Source: DASVXQ01 sp046727955 (GTDB lineage Bacteria > Actinomycetota > CALGFH01). From it: a DNA stretch of 48,852 bases. A program made the position numbers and the translations under genes. Location: positions 1-48,852 of the forward strand of contig JBKPDO010000087.1 in the NCBI GenBank assembly GCA_046727955.1. Direction: 5' to 3'. Of this stretch, positions 24,954 to 33,170 are shown piece after piece. The stretch's first letter is position 1; the number at the start of each line of letters is the position of its first letter. The notes under the pieces are model-generated. The model was not told the origin of the DNA. It saw nothing but the letters and a program-made list of their open reading frames with translations, and did not search any database.

Positions 24954-25900
24954 GCACAGCCACCCTTGTCCCTGAAACCTATCGACTCGAGGGCGACGAC
25001 GCGCTCGAGACCCTGCGGCGCACCGGCTGGGCGCGACTCGCCATGGACTCGTTCCGGCGCTTTCGCTACGGCGACGGCTTCAGCCACTGCCGCGCCCTGG
25101 CCTTCCAGGTGACCCTCACCCTGCTGCCCGCCATCATCGCCGTGGTGGGGCTGGCCACCATGCTGCACGTCGAGCGCTTCCGCGAGGTGCTGCGCCAGAC
25201 CGTGAGCAGGCTCGCGCCAGGGCCGGCGGGCGACGTGGTGCTCGTCGCCTTCCGGCACGGCGAGCGCGCCGCCGCCGGCGGCGCCCGTGTCGCGCTGGTA
25301 TTCGGACTGCTGACCGCGCTGGTGTCCGCCACTACCGCGATGGGCCAGGTCGAGCGCGGTGCCAACCGCGTCTACGGGGTCGAGCGGGACCGGCCGACGC
25401 TGCGCAAGTACAGCGTGGGCTTCGCGCTCGCCTGCACGGCGGGCCTGGCCATCGTGCTCGCTCTCGCGCTGATCGTGGCCGGCGAGGATATCGCCAAGGC
25501 GACCAAGGTCTCTGGCACGCTGCAGGACGTCTGGGGCGTGCTGCGATGGCCGGCCGCGCTGGTGCTGCTGGTGGTTGCGGTGGCGCTGCTGTTCCGGGCC
25601 TCGCCGCGGCGACGCCAGCCGGCCGCGTCCTGGCTCGCCGCCGGCTCGGCGCTGTCGGTGGTGCTCGGGCTGGGCTTCACCTGGCTGCTATCGCTGTACC
25701 TCAGCGCGAGCACGACGTTCGGCCAGACCTACGGCCCGCTCGCCGGCATGATCGGCGTGCTGGTGTGGGCCTTCCTGATGTCGCTGGCGCTCCTGTTCGG
25801 GCTGGCCTTCGCCGCCCAGCTCGAGGCGGTCCGCGCTGGCGCCTCCACCCCGGTCACGGGTGAGAAGGTGAACCGCATGGCACGAGCCGCGCTGCGGTAG
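24950..25900 (+). CDS. YihY/BrkB-family inner-membrane protein
   Basis: A 316-residue protein with about six transmembrane segments. The family opening is DSFRRFRYGDGFSHCRALAFQVTLTLLPAIIAVVGL, and AQLEAVRAG closes the last helix. Members are often mislabelled ribonuclease BN; their transport or envelope role is unsettled. AGGAGG precedes the ATG, which overlaps the kinase stop. Last gene of the PAP2-kinase-YihY operon, followed by two strong inverted repeats. Confidence 0.85.
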   Translation: MSTATLVPETYRLEGDDALETLRRTGWARLAMDSFRRFRYGDGFSHCRALAFQVTLTLLPAIIAVVGLATMLHVERFREVLRQTVSRLAPGPAGDVVLVAFRHGERAAAGGARVALVFGLLTALVSATTAMGQVERGANRVYGVERDRPTLRKYSVGFALACTAGLAIVLALALIVAGEDIAKATKVSGTLQDVWGVLRWPAALVLLVVAVALLFRASPRRRQPAASWLAAGSALSVVLGLGFTWLLSLYLSASTTFGQTYGPLAGMIGVLVWAFLMSLALLFGLAFAAQLEAVRAGASTPVTGEKVNRMARAALR

Positions 25901-25912
25901 TCGCGGCAACCT

Positions 25913-25942
25913 GCAGCGGTCGCCGTCAGAAGCGACCGCTGC
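25913..25942. terminator. Hairpin downstream of the YihY gene
   Basis: Perfect 11-bp stem GCAGCGGTCGC / GCGACCGCTGC with the 8-base loop CGTCAGAA, 12 bp after the stop. No T-run follows, so it is a terminator-like hairpin rather than a canonical intrinsic terminator. Confidence 0.6.
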
Positions 25943-25970
25943 GGCGCAGCCGCCACGGCCGGCTGGGAGC

Positions 25971-26004
25971 AGGGCGAGGGCCGGCGCGCGCCGGCCCTCG
26001 CCCT
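25971..26004. terminator. 34-bp perfect palindrome between convergent genes
   Basis: A 17-bp arm (AGGGCGAGGGCCGGCGC) is followed directly by its exact reverse complement with no loop. It lies 35 bp before the end of the convergent sialidase-like gene and works identically on both strands, so a bidirectional terminator is the likely role. Confidence 0.6.
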
Positions 26005-26039
26005 GACCTCGGGTTCCTGTCCGAGGCTCTCGATGCGGC

Positions 26040-27959
26040 CTAACTGCCCGGGTGGATGCTGGCGGCGTAGATGTCGGCGCCGAAGCCGGCGGGCACCGGC
26101 TGGCGAGCATCGCCCGACAGGTCGAACGTGAAGGCCGGGTTGCGGGTGTCCGCCCATGCGGGGTGCACTGCCCCGTCGGCTCCGACGGCCATGCCGGTGT
26201 AGTCCCCCAGGAAGGTGGAGAACCCGGACGTGCCGGGGAAGTCGTTGGACGGCGGCAGGCTCCGGTCCGTCACCCGGACGTGGGAGCCAGCCACGTCGAC
26301 GGCGAGCGTGAAGTCCATGAAGCCGCTCGATTGGTCGTCGCCGTACTTGCGGTCGTAGTAGGAGCTGACGGAGACGCCTCCCGGGGTCTTGGCGGTCCAC
26401 TGGAACCACTGGTCCGCGAGCTGCTTGCCCTCGTCGTTCCTGCTGGGCAGGCTGGAGACCGGTGCGGAGGTTCCGCTGAAGGACGCGCCGCCGTCACTGG
26501 AAACACTCACCACGATGTCGTTGTTGCAGCCGTCCACCACACCCACACCCTGGTACAGGGGGAGCCCGGTGGTGGCGCTGAACCCGTCGGGGACGCAATG
26601 CCCGCGGTCCGGGCTGGCAGGGTTGGAGTGCCGGTTGATATAGCTGCCGTAGTCGACCACGATCTCGCCGCTGCTGAGGGCGACCCCCGAGGGGTAGTTG
26701 GCGGCCCGGAAGATGCTGCGCTGGCTGAGAGGCGCCGTCGGGATGCAAGCGGAGAAGGCGTCATCACCGGTGTAGGTCAGGCAGTCGGGAACGTCGTTGT
26801 AGTCGCCGACCTTCACCGGAGAGCCGAACGAGCTTCCCCCGTCGGTCGACTTGACGATCAGGATCTGGAAATGGTTGTCGCTTGCCGGGTTGGGACAGCC
26901 CGCAATGCCGCCGTGGCAGTTGTTGCCGTTGATGAAGGTCACGTACAGGTCGCCGTTCGGCGCGATGAAGGGGTCGGCGAACTCGCTGTTGTTGCAGGTC
27001 CCCGGCGGCTCGGTGCCGAACTGGACCGGGCACAGCGCCGGGCTGAACCCGTTGATCTCGCCGGTTTGGTGCCAGCTGACGCCGTGGTCGTCGGAGAACG
27101 CGAAGAAGATCGGCGCCGCCGAGAAGTCGGCTGGGAACTGCGCCCACGCGGCATAGATACGATTGTGGAAGGGACTCGCCGGGTTGGTGTCAATGGCCAT
27201 GTACGGCTTGTCGAGCAGACCCAGCCCGCCCCGAGCCGCACCCGGCGTGACGGCCACGTAGTCACCGGGGAAGCTCCACGACGCGCCGCCGTCGGTCGAG
27301 CGGAGCACCTCGAATCCGCTGGACCCGAACGGCGTGTGGTCGCCCTCCTCATTGGCCGGGAAGCCCCGGTTGAACACCAGGCACATCAGGTAGGCCGTGC
27401 CGGCGGAGTCGAACGCCACCGAGGGATCCCCCGCCGTCGTCCAGTAGTGCCTGGCGCCGCCCGCAAAGCCCCGCCCGAAGTTGGTCGGCGCGACCTCGCT
27501 TCCCCAGTGCTGCCCGCCGTCCAGCGTGAAGTCGACGCCGCAGGCGCTGTCGCCCTGCCGGTAGTCGTTCTGGACGGCGATCACGTTCCTTGGGTTCTTG
27601 GGGTTGACCGCGACAGAGGTCTCGTTCTGCGATTGGCTCCTGCCGAAGAAGCCCGCCGCGGACTGGTTCGTGCATTCCTGGTTGGCGCGAACGTTCGTCG
27701 CCGAGCGATCGGAGCAGCCCACCGTCCCGATCGACGGGCCGACCGCGACCGGCGTGGCGCCGGATCCCGCGGCGGCTCGCATGGCGGCCGCTGATGGGCC
27801 GGCTGGGTGCTGCGTGGGGTCGACCGCCACGGTCCCCGAGACGGGCTTGACGAACTTCTTGGGACCGATTGGCGATTGCGCTGCCCCGATAGCCGGGCTA
27901 CCGAACAGCAACGGCAGCGGCAACAGAGCCACAAACGCAACCACAAAGATGCGCCGCAT
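26040..27959 (-). CDS. Secreted sialidase-like (BNR/Asp-box) beta-propeller protein
   Basis: A 639-residue protein with an N-terminal signal peptide (RRIFVVAFVALLPLPLLFG...IGAAQ). A run of Asp-box-like repeats follows: FTLDGGQHWGS, RSTDGGASWSF, FSDDHGVSWHQ, KSTDGGSSFGS and VSSDGGASFSG. This is the glycosyl-hydrolase/sialidase propeller fold. Catalytic sialidase residues could not be traced, so an enzymatic role is unproven. ATG at 27959 has GAGGAGC 6 bp upstream; the TTG at 27965 is less likely. It stands alone and converges with the lipid operon. Confidence 0.8.
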   Translation of the reverse strand: MRRIFVVAFVALLPLPLLFGSPAIGAAQSPIGPKKFVKPVSGTVAVDPTQHPAGPSAAAMRAAAGSGATPVAVGPSIGTVGCSDRSATNVRANQECTNQSAAGFFGRSQSQNETSVAVNPKNPRNVIAVQNDYRQGDSACGVDFTLDGGQHWGSEVAPTNFGRGFAGGARHYWTTAGDPSVAFDSAGTAYLMCLVFNRGFPANEEGDHTPFGSSGFEVLRSTDGGASWSFPGDYVAVTPGAARGGLGLLDKPYMAIDTNPASPFHNRIYAAWAQFPADFSAAPIFFAFSDDHGVSWHQTGEINGFSPALCPVQFGTEPPGTCNNSEFADPFIAPNGDLYVTFINGNNCHGGIAGCPNPASDNHFQILIVKSTDGGSSFGSPVKVGDYNDVPDCLTYTGDDAFSACIPTAPLSQRSIFRAANYPSGVALSSGEIVVDYGSYINRHSNPASPDRGHCVPDGFSATTGLPLYQGVGVVDGCNNDIVVSVSSDGGASFSGTSAPVSSLPSRNDEGKQLADQWFQWTAKTPGGVSVSSYYDRKYGDDQSSGFMDFTLAVDVAGSHVRVTDRSLPPSNDFPGTSGFSTFLGDYTGMAVGADGAVHPAWADTRNPAFTFDLSGDARQPVPAGFGADIYAASIHPGS

Positions 27960-28250
27960 GCTCAAGCTCCTCTCCTGGAGAAGAGACCGGACAACTGGCC
28001 AAGACCGCCCCCTGGGCCATCACCCCCTCCCCACGGGCCACTTCGTTGTGGAAACCACCATTCGACCAACCCGCCCGTCCTGGCGCCGATTGTCGCGTCT
28101 CGGCTCCCGCTAGTCACGCGGCCAGTTGGACCTTCGGGTACGGGCGGCAACTCCCTCGCGTCGAGAACTGGACGCTTCATCCGTGTGGGAGCACCATTTC
28201 CAAGGGTTTCCAGGCGCTGGCGTGATTCACCGTCGACACGGGAGGCCAAC

Positions 28251-29366
28251 ATGGGCATGCGGGCACGGTCCTGGCGGGCGCTGCCAGCGATGGGCCTGCT
28301 CTTGGCGATGGCCGCGCTGCCGGCTCCCGCGCTGGCACGCGACCAGCGCGTCATCCGCGTCACGACCACGATCCAGGCGGCCGTGGACGCGGCCGCGCCT
28401 GGTGACACGGTCGTGGTCCCGCCAGGCACCTATCGCGAGAGCGTGCTGGTCGACAAGAGCGACCTCACCCTGCGCGGCAGCCGCGGCGCGGTAATCGACG
28501 CGTCCGGCTTCAGCAACGGCATCAGGGTCGGCACCGGCGAAGAGACGCCGGGTCCAGACGGCTTCCCGATCTGCCCGCCGCCGACGCTGCGCAACGTCAC
28601 CGTCGAAGGCCTCACCGTCAAGAACGCCGAAGACAACGGCATCCTGCTGATGGGCGTGGACGGCTTCCGGGTCCGCGGCGGCCGCTACGTGGACAACCAG
28701 GAGTACGGGGTCTTCCCGCGCTGCTCGACCAACGGCCTGGTCGATGGCAACTTCGCGCAGGGCGCCAACGACACCGGCATCTACGTCGGCAACGACACCA
28801 ACGTCACGGTGACGGGTAACCGCGCCGTCGGCAACACCAGCGGCTTCGAGGTGGAGAACTCCAGCTCCGTTGTGGTCCACGGCAACAGGGCGATCGGCAA
28901 CACCGCCGGGATCCTGGTGTTCGTGCTGCCGGGCCTGCCCCGGACCACGACCGACCACGTGCTGGTCGAGGGCAACGTGGTGATGCGCAACAACCGGCCC
29001 AACCCGGTCCCACCCGCAAGCGGCGAGGACCTCGGCCTAGTCCCGACCGGCTCGGGCATCCTCGACATCGCCGGCGACGACGTCACCTTCCGCCACAATG
29101 TCGTGCTCGGCAACGACACCGTCGGCCTCGCCGTTGTGGCCTCGCCGTTCGCCGGTCTGGACCCGCGTGTGGAGCCCAACCCCGACCGCACCCGCGTGGT
29201 CGACAACGTGCTCCTCCACAACGGGCTGCACCCCGACCCGCTGCGCGCCGGCGATCGTGCCGCCGACATCGTCTACGACGGCTCCGGGACCGAGAACTGC
29301 TTTGCCCGCAACGTGTTCAGGACCGACTTCCCAAGCGGCATCACCACGCAGTTCCCCTGCACCTGA
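28251..29366 (+). CDS. Secreted right-handed parallel beta-helix protein
   Basis: A 371-residue protein with a signal peptide ending near ALA-RDQ (about residue 30). A pectate-lyase-like opening follows (IQAAVDAAAPGDTVVVPPGTYRE), then successive helix turns rich in GNxxxGNxxG patterns. The fold matches periplasmic copper-binding/NosD-like and carbohydrate-active beta-helix proteins. No catalytic residues are recognised. GGAGG lies just before the ATG. The neighbouring secreted propeller gene is divergent, about 290 bp away. Confidence 0.8.
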   Translation: MGMRARSWRALPAMGLLLAMAALPAPALARDQRVIRVTTTIQAAVDAAAPGDTVVVPPGTYRESVLVDKSDLTLRGSRGAVIDASGFSNGIRVGTGEETPGPDGFPICPPPTLRNVTVEGLTVKNAEDNGILLMGVDGFRVRGGRYVDNQEYGVFPRCSTNGLVDGNFAQGANDTGIYVGNDTNVTVTGNRAVGNTSGFEVENSSSVVVHGNRAIGNTAGILVFVLPGLPRTTTDHVLVEGNVVMRNNRPNPVPPASGEDLGLVPTGSGILDIAGDDVTFRHNVVLGNDTVGLAVVASPFAGLDPRVEPNPDRTRVVDNVLLHNGLHPDPLRAGDRAADIVYDGSGTENCFARNVFRTDFPSGITTQFPCT

Positions 29367-29391
29367 CGGGCCGAAGAAGGGCACACTCCTC

Positions 29392-29427
29392 TCACAGACC
29401 CTGTCACAGACCCTGTCACAGACCCTG
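29392..29427. repeat. 12-bp x 3 tandem repeat after the beta-helix gene
   Basis: Three perfect copies of TCACAGACCCTG start 25 bp after the stop codon of the beta-helix gene, upstream of the ArsR operator. No hairpin is formed. Confidence 0.9.
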
Positions 29428-29485
29428 CTGGAGGACCCTCCGGCAATGACCCCAACCCCAGCTCGTGCTTGCACCGGCCATCTAT

Positions 29486-29501
29486 ATCAACGAGACTTGA
29501 T
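29486..29501. promoter_or_regulatory. ArsR-type operator ATCAA-N6-TTGAT
   Basis: Perfect inverted repeat ATCAA-CGAGAC-TTGAT, the arrangement used by many ArsR/SmtB repressors. It overlaps a TATATC -10-like hexamer (29483-29488) and ends 4 bp before the arsR ATG. A repressor bound here would block transcription of the gene it precedes, giving metalloid-induced autoregulation. Confidence 0.7.
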
Positions 29502-29505
29502 TGAG

Positions 29506-30603
29506 ATGACTGTTGCGGCCTCCATCCAACCGGCCGCCGTCCACGTCGACGGCGACGTGGCCGCACGCGCGCTGGGCGACCCGCTGCGCTGGCGCATCAT
29601 GCACCTGCTCGCCGGCGAGCAGCTGTGCGTCGGCCACCTCGCCGAAGCGCTCGGCGCCGCCCAGCCGCTGGTCTCCCACCACCTCAAGGTCCTGCGCGAA
29701 GCCGGGCTGGTCCAGGCCAGCCGCTGGCGCTACTGGACCTACTACCGGCTGCGGCCCGCCGCCCTGGACGCCCTGGCCGACCAGTTGTGGCTGCTCGCCA
29801 GCGCCAGCCCCGCCGCGACCGCCTGCCGCCGCCTGGCCCCCGCTACCACAGCGCCGCCCAGCCCCACCGCCCACGCCAGCCCGCCAGCCCCATCAGCCCT
29901 GCCTGCTCGAGGAGGCCCGCCCATGCCCTTTCGCGACCGCCACCTCGACCCGACCAGCCGCCAGACCTTCGCGCGCGCCATCGCCTCGCTTGCAGGGGAG
30001 TTCCGCGGGATCTTCTCGCTGGAGACGGTGGAGCGCTACATCGACGAGTCCATCGACCAGCTTCAGGGCGCCCGGGTGGTCGACTTCATCCCGCTGTTCG
30101 TGCACCGCTTCGCCCGCGAGCGGCTGCGCGCCCTCGCCCAAGTCCAGGGCGCCGTCGCCAAGGATCGCCCCGAGGTGCTGTTCGTGTGCGTCCACAACGC
30201 CGGCCGCTCGCAGATGGCGGCCGCCCTGCTGGACCACCACGCCAGGGGCAGGGTGCACGTGCGCTCGGCCGGCTCCGACCCGGCCGACCAGATCAACCCC
30301 GCGGCCGTCGCGGCCATGGACGAGTGGGGCATCGACCTGTCGCGCGAGTTCCCCAAGCCGCTGACCGACGAGGTGGTCCAGGCCGCGGACGCGGTGATCA
30401 CGATGGGCTGCGGGGACGCCTGCCCGATCTACCCGGGCAAGCGCTACCTGGACTGGGAGCTGGACGACCCCGCCGGCAAGCCGGTCGAGCAGGTCCGCCT
30501 GATCCGCGACGACCTCGACCTGCGGGTGCAGGCACTGCTCGCCGAGCTGGTGCCCGACCGGCCCGCCGGTGCCCAGCCCACTTCCGGTGCCCAGCCCACT
30601 TAG
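29506..30603 (+). CDS. ArsR regulator fused in frame to arsenate reductase ArsC
   Basis: One 365-residue frame joins two proteins. Residues 1-105 are an ArsR winged helix (ARALGDPLRWRIMHLLAG, CVGHLAEALGAAQPLVSHHLKVLREAGLV). A Pro/Ala/Ser-rich linker covers about 106-138. The rest is an ArsC with an N-terminal three-helix extension and a low-molecular-weight phosphatase domain (VLFVCVHNAGRSQMA, the CX5R loop, then MGCGDACPIYPGKRYLDWE). An ATG at 29923 with GAGGAGG before it lies in frame at the ArsC boundary, so a free 226-residue ArsC could also be made. The cysteine pair in CGDAC fits a thiol-dependent reductase. The stop overlaps an 18-bp duplication. Confidence 0.82.
   Translation: MTVAASIQPAAVHVDGDVAARALGDPLRWRIMHLLAGEQLCVGHLAEALGAAQPLVSHHLKVLREAGLVQASRWRYWTYYRLRPAALDALADQLWLLASASPAATACRRLAPATTAPPSPTAHASPPAPSALPARGGPPMPFRDRHLDPTSRQTFARAIASLAGEFRGIFSLETVERYIDESIDQLQGARVVDFIPLFVHRFARERLRALAQVQGAVAKDRPEVLFVCVHNAGRSQMAAALLDHHARGRVHVRSAGSDPADQINPAAVAAMDEWGIDLSREFPKPLTDEVVQAADAVITMGCGDACPIYPGKRYLDWELDDPAGKPVEQVRLIRDDLDLRVQALLAELVPDRPAGAQPTSGAQPT
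30566..30601 (+). repeat. 18-bp x 2 duplication at the arsC stop
   Basis: Two perfect copies of CCGGTGCCCAGCCCACTT (30566-30583 and 30584-30601). The final T is the first base of the TAG stop. It lengthens the protein tail by six residues (GAQPTS repeated). Confidence 0.9.
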
Positions 30604-30605
30604 GG

Positions 30606-32009
30606 ATGCGCCTGCTCGTCGTGGGCGGCAGCGACGCCGGCATCCAAGCCGGCCTGCGCGCCCTGGAGCGCGACCCGACGGTCGAGGCGACGGTGCTGGT
30701 CGCCGACCGCTACCCCAACTACTCCATCTGCGGCATCCCCTACCACGTCGCCGGCGAGGTGGCCGACTGGCACGACCTGGCCCACCGCAGCCAGGCCGAC
30801 CTCACCGCGGCCGGGCTGGACCTGCGGCTGGAGCACCGCGTGGTGCGCATCGACCCCGCCGCCCGGCGGGTCGACTGCCTGGACGGGACCGGTGCCACCC
30901 GCCGCTTCGGCTACGACCAGCTCGTGGTGGCCACCGGGGCGCTGCCAGCCCGGCCGCCGATCGGCGGGCTGGACCGGCTCGGCCCCGCCGAAGGGGTCCA
31001 CACCCTGCACACCATCGGCGACACCCTGGCGCTCACCTCGAGCCTGGACCACCGCCAGGCCCGCCGGGTGGTGATCGTGGGCGCCGGCTACATCGGCATG
31101 GAGATGGCCGAGGCGCTGCGCACCCGCGGGCTCGAGGTCACGGTGCTGGAGCGCCTGGGCCAGGTCCTGCCCGCCACCATCGACCCGGAGGTTGCCGCCG
31201 AGCTGGCGGCGACGCTTGACCGCCACGACGTCCGAGTCCACACCGGCACCCCGGTCCAGGCGGTCAGCCGCAGCGACGACGGCGGCGACCGCGCCGGGCT
31301 GTTGGTCCACGGCCCAGGCGGTGCGCGCTGGCGGGCCGAGGTAGTCCTGGTGGTCACCGGCGTGCGGCCCGACAGCCACCTGGCCGCGCAGGCAGGGCTG
31401 CGGCTCGGGGTGGCCGGCGCGATCACGGTGGACCGGCGGATGCGCACCAGCGCGCCGGGGGTGCTTGCCGCGGGGGACTGCGTGGTCACCTACCACCGGC
31501 TGCTCGAAGCCGACACCTGGCTGCCGCTTGGCACCACCGCCCACAAGCAGGGCCGGGTTGCCGGTGAAACCGCCACCGGCGGCCACGTGCGGCTCGCCGG
31601 GTCGCTGGGCACCCAGGTCGTGCGCGTGTTCGACCGGGTCGTCGCGGCGACCGGCCTGCGTGGTCCCCAGGCCGCCGGGGCCGGGTTCGACCCGGTCACC
31701 GTCGCCGCGGTCGCCGACGACCACAAGGCCTACTACCCGGGCGCAACCCCGCTGCAGATCCGGCTGACCGGCGACCGGCGCAGCGGGCGGCTGCTCGGCG
31801 CGCAACTGCTCGGCCAGGTCGGCGCTGAGATCGCCAAGCGGATCGACATCCTCGCCACCGCCATCGCCTACGGCGCCAGCGTCGCCGAGCTGGGCGACCT
31901 CGACCTGTCCTACACCCCGCCGCTTGGCAGCCCCTGGGACGCGATCCAGCACGCCGCCCATGCCTGGCTCGCCCACGCCGGCAGCCAACCAGCCACCCGG
32001 CCGATCTGA
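30606..32009 (+). CDS. FAD-dependent CoA-disulfide reductase/NADH oxidase-like protein
   Basis: A 467-residue two-dinucleotide-domain flavoprotein. LLVVGGSDAGIQAG is at the N-terminus; NYSICGIPYHVAG holds the single redox cysteine (about Cys41) of the CoA-disulfide reductase/Npx group. RRVVIVGAGYIGMEMAEAL is the NAD(P)H site, and APGVLAAGDCV precedes the dimerisation domain. It starts 2 bp after the ArsR-ArsC stop, so it is co-transcribed and arsenic-inducible. It may supply reducing equivalents for arsenate reduction or cope with thiol oxidation; that role is inference. No arsenite efflux pump is present in the window. Confidence 0.83.
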   Translation: MRLLVVGGSDAGIQAGLRALERDPTVEATVLVADRYPNYSICGIPYHVAGEVADWHDLAHRSQADLTAAGLDLRLEHRVVRIDPAARRVDCLDGTGATRRFGYDQLVVATGALPARPPIGGLDRLGPAEGVHTLHTIGDTLALTSSLDHRQARRVVIVGAGYIGMEMAEALRTRGLEVTVLERLGQVLPATIDPEVAAELAATLDRHDVRVHTGTPVQAVSRSDDGGDRAGLLVHGPGGARWRAEVVLVVTGVRPDSHLAAQAGLRLGVAGAITVDRRMRTSAPGVLAAGDCVVTYHRLLEADTWLPLGTTAHKQGRVAGETATGGHVRLAGSLGTQVVRVFDRVVAATGLRGPQAAGAGFDPVTVAAVADDHKAYYPGATPLQIRLTGDRRSGRLLGAQLLGQVGAEIAKRIDILATAIAYGASVAELGDLDLSYTPPLGSPWDAIQHAAHAWLAHAGSQPATRPI

Positions 32010-32129
32010 CGTTGACGCGGGCAGGCTACGGAGTGGCGCCGTCACGAACATGCGGGGATCTACGGGGGTTCCGAGCCGGGCTGAAAGGTCAGCTCAGAGT
32101 CCCAGGAACTGTAGCTCCGCCTGCCCAGA

Positions 32130-32160
32130 GTTGCTAACATCGTCATACAGTGTTATCAAC
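32130..32160. promoter_or_regulatory. Inverted repeat upstream of the DUF433/DUF5615 pair
   Basis: GTTGCTAACA and TGTTATCAAC are reverse complements in 9 of 10 positions, 11 bp apart, ending 15 bp before the antitoxin ATG. The position suggests an autoregulatory operator for the toxin-antitoxin operon. Confidence 0.5.
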
Positions 32161-32175
32161 CCGAAGGGACCGCCA

Positions 32176-32604
32176 ATGGCTCATTCTGCCGCCGCCAAGC
32201 AACCACTCGCCTTCCGGGTGCTACCACGCACCCTGGAGCACCTCAAGCGGCGCGCCCGTGAGGCAGGCCAGCCCCAGACCGCTCTCGCCGAGCGCTATAT
32301 CGAAGAGGGCCTGCGCATGGACGAGCATCCGCTGATCTACTTCCGCGACGGCGCCGCCGGCCGCCGCCCGGCGCTGCTTGGCACCCGACTCGACGTTGCC
32401 GACGTCATCGAGACGCTCCGCCAAAACGACAACTCAGTAGAGCGCACGGCCGCCTACCTCGAACTGCCGGTCGACCGCATCGAGGCGGCCCTGCGCTACT
32501 ACGCCGACTACAGCGCCGAGATCGACGACTGGATCGAGCGGGCCCGCGCGATCGCCGAACGTGAGGAGGCACGCTGGCGCCGCCGCGGCGAGGCGCTGGC
32601 GTGA
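32176..32604 (+). CDS. DUF433-type antitoxin
   Basis: A 142-residue protein. The first about 45 residues (FRVLPRTLEHLKRRAREAGQPQTALAERYIEEGL) resemble a ribbon-helix-helix DNA-binding segment. Residues 50-110 form a DUF433 winged-helix unit (HPLIYFRDGAAGRRPALLGTRLDVADVIETL, then YLELPVDRIEAALRYYADY). The pairing with the next gene is the usual DUF433-PIN-like toxin module. It overlaps that gene by 4 bp (GTGA). Confidence 0.82.
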   Translation: MAHSAAAKQPLAFRVLPRTLEHLKRRAREAGQPQTALAERYIEEGLRMDEHPLIYFRDGAAGRRPALLGTRLDVADVIETLRQNDNSVERTAAYLELPVDRIEAALRYYADYSAEIDDWIERARAIAEREEARWRRRGEALA

Positions 32605-32978
32605 GGCTCCTGCTGGACGAGCACTACTCACCCGAGATCGCCCGACAGCTCCGCACCCGAGGCCATGACGTCGTCGCGGTCGCCGAGCGCGCCGACCTGG
32701 TCGGGCTCGGCGACGACGAACTGCTTCGGCGAATGGCGCAGGAACAGCGGGCGATCTTGACCAACAACGTCAAGGACTTCGTGCCGCTCAGCAGCCGCGC
32801 GGCCCTGGAGCGCGACGACCACTTCGGCCTGCTGCTCACCTCCGACAAGAGCATGCCCAGGCGCAATGACGCCATCGGCCGTGTGGTTGACGCCCTGGAC
32901 GCGTTCCTGCAATGCCACCAGACCGAGCACAGCTGCCGCAACCAGGTCCAGTGGCTCACCTCGAGCCCGCCCGGATGA
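32601..32978 (+). CDS. DUF5615 PIN-like toxin
   Basis: A 125-residue protein beginning MRLLLDEHYSPEIARQLRTRGHDV, the standard DUF5615 start, with the acidic residues expected of a PIN-like nuclease (LLDEH, then ADLVGLGDDELLRRM and ILTNNVKDF). Such proteins are predicted RNases neutralised by the DUF433 partner. GTG start overlapping the antitoxin stop. The last about 20 residues (HSCRNQVQWLTSSPPG) are not family-typical. Confidence 0.82.
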   Translation: MRLLLDEHYSPEIARQLRTRGHDVVAVAERADLVGLGDDELLRRMAQEQRAILTNNVKDFVPLSSRAALERDDHFGLLLTSDKSMPRRNDAIGRVVDALDAFLQCHQTEHSCRNQVQWLTSSPPG

Positions 32979-33170
32979 TCAAGTTGTGCTGAGTCCAGAC
33001 TGGCCGTACCAACGGAGCTTCGGCTCGCCATGCAGAGCTGGACGGTTTGGCTCCATTCTCCCGGGCAACCCGTGTTGCACCACCGGTGTCACCGGGCGCT
33101 CCCATGGTGAATCAAGCGCCCAAGTTTGCGGTTATGAGATAAGGACGCCTCAACTCGACAAGGAGGCAGC

